Source of the DNA: Pseudomonas oryzihabitans NBRC 102199
GTDB taxonomy: Bacteria > Pseudomonadota > Gammaproteobacteria > Pseudomonadales > Pseudomonadaceae
DNA length: 64,000 nucleotides
NCBI RefSeq assembly: GCF_000730625.1
Contig: NZ_BBIT01000009.1
Coordinates: 248,001 to 312,000, forward strand
Reading direction: 5' to 3'
Shown: one piece after another, positions 19,927 through 27,294 of the stretch
Numbering within the stretch: the first letter of the stretch is position 1
Layout of the letters: the number at the start of each line of letters is the position of its first letter
Notes under the pieces: model-generated
The model's database searches: none
Told to the model about the DNA's origin: nothing
Seen by the model: only the letters and a program-made list of their open reading frames with translations
Program-made: the position numbers and the translations under genes

Positions 19927-20829
19927 TCAGCGGGACGCGACTCGCGAGCGGGAAGGATAGCTGACGATCAACAGCCCGCTGAGCACCAGGGCCGCGCCGG
20001 CGAGAAATCCCGGACCCGGGGTCTCGCCCAGCAGCCAGACGCCCATCAGCACACCGAACAGCGGCGTCAGCAGGGTCAGCACGCCCAGGGGCGCCGCGCG
20101 ATAGCGACTGAGCAGCACGAACCAGCCCAGCAGACTGATACCAGCGACGATGAACACCTGGAAGGCCAGACTCGACCAGGCCAGGGAATCCAGCCCGGCC
20201 AGATCCAGGCGCTTGCCGAGCGGCAGGGCCAGCGCCAGCAGCACCACGCCGGTCACCCCGAGTTGATAGAACAGGGTGCGCAGCGGCGGCGCCTCGGCCA
20301 GGGCACTGCGGCGGATCAGCACCGTGGTGGCGCCCCAGGCTGCGCCGCCGGCCAGGCCGATCAAATCGCCCTGCCAACTGGTGCCGCCGCTCGGCTTGCC
20401 GATCAGGAAGGCGCAGACCACCCCAGTGGCCGCCAGCAGCATGCCCAGCCACTGCCGCCCCGACAGCCGCTCCCCGGGCACCAGCCAGTGCAGGCCGCAG
20501 GCGGCGAACAGCGGCGCCGTGTAGATGAACACCACCATGTGCGCGGCGCTGGTGTATTTCAGGCCGACCGCCATGCAGAGGAATTCCAGGGCGAACAGCG
20601 ACCCGGCGAGCAGCCCGGGAAGCAGCGTCTGGTCGCGACCCAGGCAGCGGATGCCGCGCCAGCGCGCCAGGCCATAGAGCAGCCCGGCCGCCAGCAGCGA
20701 GCGCCAGCCGATCTGCAGCAGCGGATCCACCTGCTCGGCGATGGCCTTGATCGCCGTCTGCTGCAGGCCCCAGACCAGGCAGAGCACCAGCATGACCAGC
20801 ACGGCGGGGAGATCCAGCTCCTTGCGCAT
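19927..20829 (-). CDS. EamA/DMT-family transporter
   Basis: A 300-residue, ten-helix EamA protein opening MRKELDLPAVLVMLVLCLVWGLQQ, with the second repeat from about residue 155. ATG at 20829 was chosen because GGAG lies nine bases upstream; a longer start at 20889 would add a hydrophilic stretch without family support. It is the first gene of a two-exporter unit and is divergent from a LysR gene across 104 bases, so that regulator may control it. Confidence 0.9.
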   Translation of the reverse strand: MRKELDLPAVLVMLVLCLVWGLQQTAIKAIAEQVDPLLQIGWRSLLAAGLLYGLARWRGIRCLGRDQTLLPGLLAGSLFALEFLCMAVGLKYTSAAHMVVFIYTAPLFAACGLHWLVPGERLSGRQWLGMLLAATGVVCAFLIGKPSGGTSWQGDLIGLAGGAAWGATTVLIRRSALAEAPPLRTLFYQLGVTGVVLLALALPLGKRLDLAGLDSLAWSSLAFQVFIVAGISLLGWFVLLSRYRAAPLGVLTLLTPLFGVLMGVWLLGETPGPGFLAGAALVLSGLLIVSYPSRSRVASR

Positions 20830-20933
20830 GAGCGTCGCTCCAGGAAAAAGTGAGCCTGCATGGTGAAGGTGGCTGAACAGGTCGGACAAACGATGTTTAA
20901 TGGGCGTCAGGCTCAGGAAAACTAAGGCTCCGT

Positions 20934-21890
20934 GTGACGACCGCCCTCCCCCTCAATGCTCTGCGCGCCTTTGCCGCTGCCGCGCGACACCAGCACTTCG
21001 CCAAGGCCGCGGACGAGCTGCACGTCACCGCGGGCGCCATCAGCCGGCAGATCCGCCTGCTCGAGGAAGAGCTGGGGCAGCCGCTGTTCGAGCGCCTGGC
21101 CCAGGGCGTGCGCCTAACCGTCCAGGGGCGCGCCCTGGCGGCGGAGATCACGCCGCACCTCGACGGCCTGACCCGCGCCGTCGCCCGGGCGCGGGTCAAG
21201 AGCAGCGTCCTGACCGTCAGTGCGCCGCCCACCTTTGGCCAGGAATGGCTGCTGCCGCGCCTGGAAGACTTCCAGCGCCAGCATCCGGATATCGAGGTCT
21301 TTCTCGATGCCTCCTCCGCCATCGTGCCGCTGGGTACCGAGGGCGGTGCCCAGGCGGCGATCCGCTATGGCCGGGGCGACTGGCAGGACGGCGAGACGCG
21401 CCTGCTGCTGCGTGAGTGGATCTTCCCGGTGTGCAGCCCGACGCTGATCCCGGCGCCACTGACAGAACCCGCCGCCTTGCTGGCCTATCCGCTGCTGCAT
21501 GCCGAATGGCCCGGCGACTGGCGTTCGGGCCGGCCCAGCAGCCGTTTCAACGCCTGGCAGGACTGGTTCGCCAGCCAGCAGGTACCCCTGGGCGAGAGTC
21601 TGCGCGGTCCGCGCTATTCGCTGAGTGGCATGGCCCTGCAACAGGCCGCGGCCGGCAAGGGCGTGGCCCTCGGCGGCTGCGTGCTGGCCCAGCGCCTGCT
21701 GGCGAGCGGCGCCCTGGTCCGCCCGCTGCCGGACCGGTTCAACCAGCTGTCGACCCAGGCCTACTTCCTGGTCTTGCCCAAGGGCCCGGTGGACGCGCCG
21801 GTACAGCGCTGGATCGACTGGCTGCTGGTGCAGATCCGCCAATTCCGCGAGACCCAGGGCGAGCCGCAGGAGACCGGCGGCGCCTGGTGA
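20934..21890 (+). CDS. LysR-family regulator, GcvA-like
   Basis: A 318-residue regulator with an N-terminal winged helix (LNALRAFAAAARHQHFAKAA then VTAGAISRQIRLLEEELGQ) and a substrate-binding domain from about residue 95. The 'xxLRAFxAAARxxxFxxAA' form is the GcvA/DsdC-type subclass. The start is GTG. It is divergent from the EamA pair, a common arrangement in which the regulator controls the transporter. Ligand unknown. Confidence 0.9.
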   Translation: MTTALPLNALRAFAAAARHQHFAKAADELHVTAGAISRQIRLLEEELGQPLFERLAQGVRLTVQGRALAAEITPHLDGLTRAVARARVKSSVLTVSAPPTFGQEWLLPRLEDFQRQHPDIEVFLDASSAIVPLGTEGGAQAAIRYGRGDWQDGETRLLLREWIFPVCSPTLIPAPLTEPAALLAYPLLHAEWPGDWRSGRPSSRFNAWQDWFASQQVPLGESLRGPRYSLSGMALQQAAAGKGVALGGCVLAQRLLASGALVRPLPDRFNQLSTQAYFLVLPKGPVDAPVQRWIDWLLVQIRQFRETQGEPQETGGAW

Positions 21891-21944
21891 GAGCCGCGCT
21901 TTTACGGCAGTCTAGGCGGTCCGCCCCTGCAATAGTCAGCCTGC

Positions 21945-22322
21945 ATGAACACCTGTCGCCTGTCCGCCCTGCTCGCCCTGCTGCTCTCGACCGCCGCCCT
22001 GGCCGCCGAGCAGCCCCCGGCCGACTGCGATCGCCAGGGCAGCGAGGCGCAGCTGGCAGCCTGCGCCTCCGGGGATCTGGCCCTGGCCGAAGCCCGGCTG
22101 GCCGACGTCTACGGCCGCCGCCTGGCCGCGCTCTCCGCTGCGCAACGACCCGCCTTCAAACGCCTGCAGCAGCTCTGGCAAAGCGACCGCGCCCCCCGCT
22201 GCGCTGACGCGACGCGCGGATTTCAGGGCGCCATGCAGCAGCTGCAGTATCTGAGTTGTCTGAAGTCGGTGACCCTGCTGCGGCTGGACGATCTGCAACG
22301 GCAACTCCCGCGGCGCGACTGA
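21945..22322 (+). CDS. LprI-like (DUF1311) exported protein
   Basis: A 125-residue protein with a signal peptide (MNTCRLSALLALLLSTAALA) and a mature part containing four cysteines (DCDRQGSEAQLAAC and later RCAD, LSC) and the helical block LAEARLADVYGRRLAALS typical of the DUF1311/LprI family. Family knowledge: some members inhibit lysozyme; most are uncharacterised. Periplasmic location is inferred. Confidence 0.75.
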   Translation: MNTCRLSALLALLLSTAALAAEQPPADCDRQGSEAQLAACASGDLALAEARLADVYGRRLAALSAAQRPAFKRLQQLWQSDRAPRCADATRGFQGAMQQLQYLSCLKSVTLLRLDDLQRQLPRRD

Positions 22323-22392
22323 CGCTTCGTCGCCACCGCTGCTGTCCGGCGCCGGAACTCACTATCATGGCGCCCCGCTGTTGGAGTTCGAG

Positions 22393-23049
22393 ATGTACGA
22401 GCGTTACCTGCCCCTGCTGGTCCCGGCCGGACTGCTGTTTCTGGGGGCTTTGTGGTGGTGGCAGCGCCGTCGCCAGGCCGCCTTTCCCTATCGCCAGGTC
22501 GAAGCCCTCTTCACCCCCGCCGAACAGGCCTTTCTCGCGGTGCTCGACGAAGCCGTGGGTGACGACTACCGGGTGTTCGGCAAGGTGCGCATCGCCGATG
22601 TGGTCCAGACCCTGCCGCTGCGCGATCGCCGCCGCTATCTGATCGCGCAGAATCGCATCAACTGCAAGCACTTCGACTTCGCCATCTGCCGCCGCGACGA
22701 CCTCGCCGTACACGCCGTGGTCGAACTCAACGACAGGTCGCACCTGCAGCGCCATCGCCAGCAGCGCGACCGCTTCGTCCGCGCGGTGTGCGAGGCCGCC
22801 CAGTTGCGCCTGGTGGAGATCCCGGCGGCGGCGCGCTATTCCGCCAATGCCGTACGCGACGCCGTGTTCGGCGGGCGCCGTCCGCGCCAGCGAACCGCAG
22901 CGCCCAGCCAGCCCCTTGCGCCGGAATGCCCGGAATGCCAGGCGCCCATGGTCCGCCGCCGCGCGCGCAGCGGTCGCCACCAGGGCCGGGACTTCTGGGC
23001 CTGCTCGAACTATCCGGATTGCCGCGGCCTGCTCGACATCGACGACTGA
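22393..23049 (+). CDS. DUF2726 protein with C-terminal topoisomerase-type zinc finger
   Basis: The 218-residue protein has one N-terminal membrane segment (YLPLLVPAGLLFLGALWWWQ), a DUF2726 nuclease-like domain (residues about 35-150; LTPAEQAFL-like opening, then HFDFAIC and AVVELNDRSH), and a C-terminal four-Cys zinc finger (CPECQAPM then FWACSNYPDCRG). DUF2726 resembles restriction-endonuclease folds: the D and VVELND residues could be the acidic pair. ATG 22393 was chosen over the earlier TTG because GGAG sits six bases ahead of it. Confidence 0.85.
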   Translation: MYERYLPLLVPAGLLFLGALWWWQRRRQAAFPYRQVEALFTPAEQAFLAVLDEAVGDDYRVFGKVRIADVVQTLPLRDRRRYLIAQNRINCKHFDFAICRRDDLAVHAVVELNDRSHLQRHRQQRDRFVRAVCEAAQLRLVEIPAAARYSANAVRDAVFGGRRPRQRTAAPSQPLAPECPECQAPMVRRRARSGRHQGRDFWACSNYPDCRGLLDIDD

Positions 23050-23065
23050 CCAAGGGGCCCTTGCC

Positions 23066-23392
23066 ATGCGCTATCCCACCACCCCGGACGGACGCTACTT
23101 CGTGGTCAGGGGCCGACTCTGGCGCTGCACCGACCCCAGCCTGCCCGCCGACCGCCGCGACCTGCTGACCCATGAACTGATGGATGCCCGCCGCCAGGTG
23201 GGCGTGGCCAAGCGTCAGGGTGACGAAGCCGCCCTGCGCAGCGCACGCGCCGCGGTGGACGCCGCCAAGCACGCCCTGGGCGAGCGCGGACCGGTCTGGT
23301 GGACCGATGGCGCGCCCGACTACAACCGGCGGATGGCCAGGAATACCCCCTATGCCGACTGGTACCGGCAGCTGGATGCCGAGGCTTCCTGA
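23066..23392 (+). CDS. conserved hypothetical protein (108 aa)
   Basis: A small basic cytoplasmic protein beginning MRYPTTPDGRYFVVRGRLWR and ending YADWYRQLDAEAS. A helical middle (DLLTHELMDARRQVGVAKRQ) and several Trp/Tyr motifs (WWTDGAPDYNR) make it recognisable as a conserved hypothetical common in Pseudomonas and Burkholderia; no function is known to me. It starts 16 bases after the DUF2726 gene behind AAGGGG, so it is probably in the same operon. Confidence 0.75.
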   Translation: MRYPTTPDGRYFVVRGRLWRCTDPSLPADRRDLLTHELMDARRQVGVAKRQGDEAALRSARAAVDAAKHALGERGPVWWTDGAPDYNRRMARNTPYADWYRQLDAEAS

Positions 23393-23412
23393 CCCGCTCC
23401 GTGCGGCGTAAG

Positions 23413-23919
23413 GTGAACGGCCGACTCCTCTTGCGAGCACCGCTCTTGCGCATCCGTCCCGCCTTCGTCACCGATCTCGCCGCCGTCTGCCGGCTGGCCG
23501 AGCAACTCGCCGAGCAGCATCACCGGCAGGCCCCGGCGACCTTCGCCGAACCCTCCGGCGGCTGGCGCGACCAGGACTACTGGGCCGCCCAGCTGGAGCC
23601 GGAAGACGGGGTGCTGTTTGTCGCCGAGGCCGGTGACGAACTGGTCGGCTTCGTTACCGCGCGCCTGTCCGACACCCGCTCGACTTCCTTTCTGCAGCCG
23701 CTGATCCTCTGCCGGATCGGCACCCTGGTAGTGTCGGCCACCCACCGACGGCTGGGCGTGGGTGCCCGGCTGCTGGACGCCGTGGAAGCCTGGGCGCGGG
23801 ACAACGACGTCGACGAATTGCGCCTGGAGGTCATGGAATTCAACGAGGACGCCCAGGCCTTCTATGCCCGCCAGGATTTCCGGGGGCAGTCGCGGATATT
23901 GGCCAAGGCGTTGCGGTAA
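23413..23919 (+). CDS. GNAT-family N-acetyltransferase
   Basis: A GNAT acetyltransferase of about 168 residues with RIRPAFVTDLAAVCRLAEQ at the start, the acetyl-CoA-binding motif A TLVVSATHRRLGVGARLLDA (R-x-x-G-x-G/A form), and a C-terminal LEVMEFNEDAQAFYARQDF block. The substrate is unknown. The start is uncertain: there is no in-frame ATG, and GTG 23401, GTG 23413, TTG 23431 or TTG 23446 are all possible; the domain itself needs only the last. It follows the 108-aa gene by about 20 bases. Confidence 0.8.
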   Translation: MNGRLLLRAPLLRIRPAFVTDLAAVCRLAEQLAEQHHRQAPATFAEPSGGWRDQDYWAAQLEPEDGVLFVAEAGDELVGFVTARLSDTRSTSFLQPLILCRIGTLVVSATHRRLGVGARLLDAVEAWARDNDVDELRLEVMEFNEDAQAFYARQDFRGQSRILAKALR

Positions 23920-24004
23920 GACCTGCTGCACCGCGATCGCGGTTATGACGGTCCGCGGAGCTGATGGATGCCAGAAGATGGATTATTCGTTGTCGGAGCA
24001 AAAC

Positions 24005-24074
24005 CTTATCGCGGCCATAGGCCGCTCCTACAGAAGCGTCAAGCCCGGTAGGAGCGGCCCATGGCCGCGATAAG
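24005..24074. repeat. 26-bp inverted repeat (Pseudomonas intergenic palindrome), copy 2
   Basis: Arms 24005-24030 and 24049-24074 are complementary with one mismatch (CCATAGG against CCCATGG) and an 18-base loop. The core is the same as at 10432-10497. It sits between the convergent acetyltransferase and gntR genes. Confidence 0.85.
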
Positions 24075-24139
24075 CAAAGTCATACCGTTCTGGCTGCATC
24101 GACGGACCGCCGTGGTCACGATCGACCCAAGCCAAAGCC

Positions 24140-25156
24140 CTACACACTCTCCCGACTCACCAACTCGAATCCCAGGTCTACGCAGGTCGGTTGGCTGCGG
24201 CCGTCCAGCAGCCCCAGCAGGAGGGTCGCGGCCTGGCGCCCTACCGCGGCGCGGGGGGTCTGGATGGAGGTCAGCCGGGGGACCGTGTGCGCCGAGCCGG
24301 GCAGGTCGTTGAAGCCCAGCACCGAGATCCGTTCGGGGATGGCGATGCCCAGCCGCTGCGCCTCGAACAGCGCGCCCTGGGCCAGGTCGTCGTTGCAGAA
24401 GAACAGGCCGTCGACATCCGGGCGGCGGGCCAGCAGTTCGCGAAACTGTCGGGCGCCCAGGCCCACGGACGACGGCTGCGGATCCAGTACATCCAGACTC
24501 GGGTCATAGCAGCCCGCCTCGCGCAGCACCTCGCGAAAGCCCTCCCCTCGGGCCAGTGCCCGCGGGTCGAGCTGGGCGGCCACATAGCCCAGGCGCTTGC
24601 GTCCGGCCGCCAGCAGATGCCGCGCCGCGGCGGCCCCGGCGGCGCGCTGGGAAAAGCCGACGCTGGGCACCGCCCCCGCCGGGTCCAGCTCCATCATGTG
24701 CACCCGCGGCACCCCGCTGGCCGCCAGCAGCTGGCGCGCGGCGTCGGTGCGGTCGAAGCCGGTCAGCAGCAGTCCCCGGGGCTGATAGGCCAGGTAGTTG
24801 CGGATCAGCTTTTCCTCTTCCTCGGGATCGTAGTGGTAGTTGCCGATCAGCACCTCCAGGCCACGGGGACGCAGGACCTCGTGGATGGCCTCGAGGGGCT
24901 CGATGAACAGGTGGTTGGACAGCGAGGGCACCAGCACCACCACCGAATGCCCCTGGGCCGAGGCCAGGGCACGAGCGGCCGGATTGGTGACATAGCCAAG
25001 GCGCGCGGCGGCCTCCTGCACGCGGGTGACCAGCTCCGGTGCCACGCTGGCGACACCTCGCAGGGCACGCGAGGCCGTGATGGGGGAAACACCGGCCTGC
25101 AGCGCCACCTCGGTGAGGGTGGGCCGACCGGAACTACGAGAACCCGTTCGATTCAT
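24140..25156 (-). CDS. gntR: LacI-family gluconate repressor GntR
   Basis: A 338-residue repressor with a LacI-type helix-turn-helix (TLTEVALQAGVSPITASRAL, residues about 13-32), the hinge-helix NPAARALASA, and a periplasmic-binding-protein-like effector domain. It is divergent from gntK and gntP, which identifies it as the gluconate repressor; loss of DNA binding on gluconate or 6-phosphogluconate is family knowledge. A copy of the putative operator lies over its own predicted promoter, so autoregulation is likely. Confidence 0.92.
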   Translation of the reverse strand: MNRTGSRSSGRPTLTEVALQAGVSPITASRALRGVASVAPELVTRVQEAAARLGYVTNPAARALASAQGHSVVVLVPSLSNHLFIEPLEAIHEVLRPRGLEVLIGNYHYDPEEEEKLIRNYLAYQPRGLLLTGFDRTDAARQLLAASGVPRVHMMELDPAGAVPSVGFSQRAAGAAAARHLLAAGRKRLGYVAAQLDPRALARGEGFREVLREAGCYDPSLDVLDPQPSSVGLGARQFRELLARRPDVDGLFFCNDDLAQGALFEAQRLGIAIPERISVLGFNDLPGSAHTVPRLTSIQTPRAAVGRQAATLLLGLLDGRSQPTCVDLGFELVSRESV

Positions 25157-25172
25157 TGTTATGGTTTCAGGC

Positions 25173-25201
25173 TTGTCAGAGACGGAGAACGCGCCTAAGG
25201 T
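25173..25201 (+). promoter_or_regulatory. predicted gntK promoter
   Basis: TTGTCA (25173-25178), 17-base spacer, TAAGGT (25196-25201). The -10 box is entered by the first operator copy, so repressor binding would block it. Confidence 0.5.
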
Positions 25202-25226
25202 AGCGCTGTCTCAGCAGACACTACAA
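25197..25226 (-). promoter_or_regulatory. predicted gntR promoter
   Basis: On the minus strand TTGTAG (25226-25221), 18-base spacer, TACCTT (25202-25197). It faces the predicted gntK promoter, and the same operator covers both. Confidence 0.45.
25199..25212 (+). promoter_or_regulatory. GntR operator, copy 1
   Basis: GGTAGCGCTGTCTC, preceded by CTAA so that it reads AAG-N-TAGCGCT, the form I recall being reported for the P. aeruginosa GntR operator. It is 43 bases upstream of the gntR start. Confidence 0.7.
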
Positions 25227-25312
25227 GCCTGACGTGGCCTTCCGCAGCGCGTCGGCATTCGGCCTAACAAGATCGACAAGAACTGGAAGCCGCTGCCTTT
25301 TTCGCTTTTCGG

Positions 25313-25326
25313 GGTAGCGCTGTCTC
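25313..25326 (+). promoter_or_regulatory. GntR operator, copy 2
   Basis: An exact second copy of GGTAGCGCTGTCTC, 17 bases before the gntK ATG and just before its ribosome-binding site. Confidence 0.7.
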
Positions 25327-25342
25327 CAGACCGGAGGTGACG

Positions 25343-25876
25343 ATGAACACTCCCATTCCCGCGCTGGTGGTCATGGGCGTCGCAGGCTGCGGCAAGAGCA
25401 GCGTCGGCGCGGCCATCGCCGAGCAGGACGGTGGCCGCCTGATCGAAGGCGACGCCTTCCACCCCGCCGCCAACATCGCCAAGATGAGCGCCGGCATCCC
25501 CCTCGACGACGGGGATCGCGCCGGCTGGCTGACCCGCCTCGGTGAAGAACTGGCCGCTGCCGTGGCCGCGGGCGAACGCCCGGTACTCACCTGTTCCGCA
25601 CTCAAGCGCCGCTATCGCGACCAGCTGCGCCAGGCCGTGCCCGGTCTCGGCTTCGTCTTTCTCGAACTGACCCGCGAGACCGCCGCCCAGCGCGTGGCCA
25701 ATCGCCCGGGGCACTTCATGCCCGCCAGCCTGATCGACAGCCAGTTCGCCGCCCTCGAAGCACCCCACGGTGAACCGGCTACGCTGGTAGTAGACGCACG
25801 CGACAGCCTGCCCGCCATCGGCACCCAGGTGTCGGCCTGGTGGAACACCTCGATTCGCCTGGCCCAGCCGGCCTGA
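25343..25876 (+). CDS. gntK: gluconokinase
   Basis: GntK phosphorylates gluconate to 6-phosphogluconate, the entry to the Entner-Doudoroff pathway. The 177-residue protein has the Walker A loop VMGVAGCGKSSVGAAIAE, the substrate block EGDAFHPAANIAKMSAGIPL, CSALKRRYRDQLR and the lid region RPGHFMPASLIDSQFAALE. ATG 25343 with GGAGG five bases upstream is preferred to an earlier GTG that lies inside that ribosome-binding site. The gene is framed by operator copies on both sides. Confidence 0.96.
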   Translation: MNTPIPALVVMGVAGCGKSSVGAAIAEQDGGRLIEGDAFHPAANIAKMSAGIPLDDGDRAGWLTRLGEELAAAVAAGERPVLTCSALKRRYRDQLRQAVPGLGFVFLELTRETAAQRVANRPGHFMPASLIDSQFAALEAPHGEPATLVVDARDSLPAIGTQVSAWWNTSIRLAQPA

Positions 25877-25877
25877 C

Positions 25878-25891
25878 GAGACAGCGCTACC
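25878..25891 (-). promoter_or_regulatory. GntR operator, copy 3
   Basis: GAGACAGCGCTACC, the exact reverse complement of the other two copies, directly after the gntK stop and 46 bases before the gntP start. It implies a separately controlled gntP promoter, or a roadblock between the genes. Confidence 0.7.
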
Positions 25892-25916
25892 CAATCCAAC
25901 CACCCGCAACGCCCAC

Positions 25917-25924
25917 AACAACAA
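25917..25924 (+). promoter_or_regulatory. A-rich Crc/Hfq-type motif before gntP
   Basis: AACAACAA fits the AANAANAA catabolite-activity motif bound by Hfq with Crc in Pseudomonas. It abuts the ribosome-binding site (AGGAG), where binding would block translation of the gluconate permease while preferred carbon sources are present. Confidence 0.6.
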
Positions 25925-25937
25925 TAGGAGAGGCGCC

Positions 25938-27290
25938 ATGTTCGGCATGGACCACAACAGCTTCCTTCTGCTCGACGCCGCGGTCACCATCGTCGGCCTG
26001 GTGCTCCTGATCACCAAGTTCAAGGTCCATCCCTTCATCGCCCTGACCATCGCCTCGGGCTTTCTCGGCCTGACCTCCGGCATGCCGGTGGAAAAGGTCA
26101 TGAAATCTTTCCAGGACGGCTTCGGCGGCGTGCTCGGCTTCGTCGGCATCCTGCTGGGCCTCGGCACCATGCTCGGCAAGCTGATGGCCGATTCCGGCGG
26201 CGCCGACCAGATCGCCCAGACGCTGATCCGCGCCTTCGGCATCAAGCGCGTGCACTGGGCGATGATGTTCGCCGCCTTCCTGGTGGGCATCCCGCTGTTC
26301 TTCGAGATCGGCTTCGTGCTGCTGGCGCCCCTGGTGTTCATCGTCGCCCGCCGTACCGGCTTGTCGCTGGTCAAGCTGGGCATCCCGCTGCTGGCCGGCC
26401 TGTCCGCCGTGCACGGCCTGGTGCCGCCGCACCCGGGTCCGCTGCTGGCGGTCGGGGTGTTCGGTGCCGACATCGGCAAGACCATCTTCTACGGCCTGAT
26501 CGTCGGCCTGCCCACCGCCATGATCGCCGGTCCCATCTTTGGCGCCTGGATCTCCAAGCGCATCCCCGGCTCGGCCAATCCCGAGCTGGTCGCCCAGATC
26601 GCCCAGGAAACCGACAACCGCAACCTGCCGGGCTTCGGCATCACCGTCTTCACCGTGCTGCTGCCGGTGATCCTGATGTTGCTCAAGGCCTTCGCCGACA
26701 TCTTCTTTGCCGCCGACAACCATTTCCGCATCTGGATGGACTTCATCGGCCACCCCATCACCGCCCTGCTCGCCGCCCTGCTGCTGAGCTTCTACAGCTT
26801 CGGCACCGCCTGCGGCTTCTCTCGCGAGAAGATCGTCAAGCTGCTCGACCAGAGCCTGGCGCCGGTGGCGGCCATCGTGCTGATCGTCGGCGCCGGCGGT
26901 GGCTTCAAGCAGATGCTGGTGGCCAGCGGCGTGGGTGAGGTGATCGGCAACCTGGCGGTGCAGACGCAGATCTCGCCGATCCTGCTGACCTGGCTGGTGG
27001 CGGCGGTGATCCGCGTGGCCACCGGTTCCGCCACCGTGGCGACCATCACCGGCGCCGGCATCGTCGCCCCCGTGGTGGCGCTGATCCCCGGCGTGAACAA
27101 GGAGTTGCTGGTGCTGGCCGCCGGCGCCGGTTCGGTGATCCTCTCCCACGTCAACGACGCCGGCTTCTGGCTGGTGAAGCAGTACTTCAACATGACCGTG
27201 GCCGAGACCTTCAAGACCTGGTCGATGATGGAAACCATCCTCTCGGTGGTGGCCCTGGCCTTCATCATGCTGCTGTCGCTGTTCGTCTGA
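25938..27290 (+). CDS. gntP: gluconate permease, GntP family
   Basis: A 450-residue inner-membrane symporter with about 12-14 hydrophobic segments. Family blocks include LGLGTMLGKLMADSGGADQI, FFEIGFVLLAPLVF, GLVPPHPGPLLAVG and ATGSATVATITGAGIVAPVV. AGGAG lies seven bases before the ATG. Adjacent gntK and the shared operators make gluconate the most likely substrate. Its stop is only four bases from the convergent stop of the PhoD-like gene. Confidence 0.96.
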   Translation: MFGMDHNSFLLLDAAVTIVGLVLLITKFKVHPFIALTIASGFLGLTSGMPVEKVMKSFQDGFGGVLGFVGILLGLGTMLGKLMADSGGADQIAQTLIRAFGIKRVHWAMMFAAFLVGIPLFFEIGFVLLAPLVFIVARRTGLSLVKLGIPLLAGLSAVHGLVPPHPGPLLAVGVFGADIGKTIFYGLIVGLPTAMIAGPIFGAWISKRIPGSANPELVAQIAQETDNRNLPGFGITVFTVLLPVILMLLKAFADIFFAADNHFRIWMDFIGHPITALLAALLLSFYSFGTACGFSREKIVKLLDQSLAPVAAIVLIVGAGGGFKQMLVASGVGEVIGNLAVQTQISPILLTWLVAAVIRVATGSATVATITGAGIVAPVVALIPGVNKELLVLAAGAGSVILSHVNDAGFWLVKQYFNMTVAETFKTWSMMETILSVVALAFIMLLSLFV

Positions 27291-27294
27291 GCCG

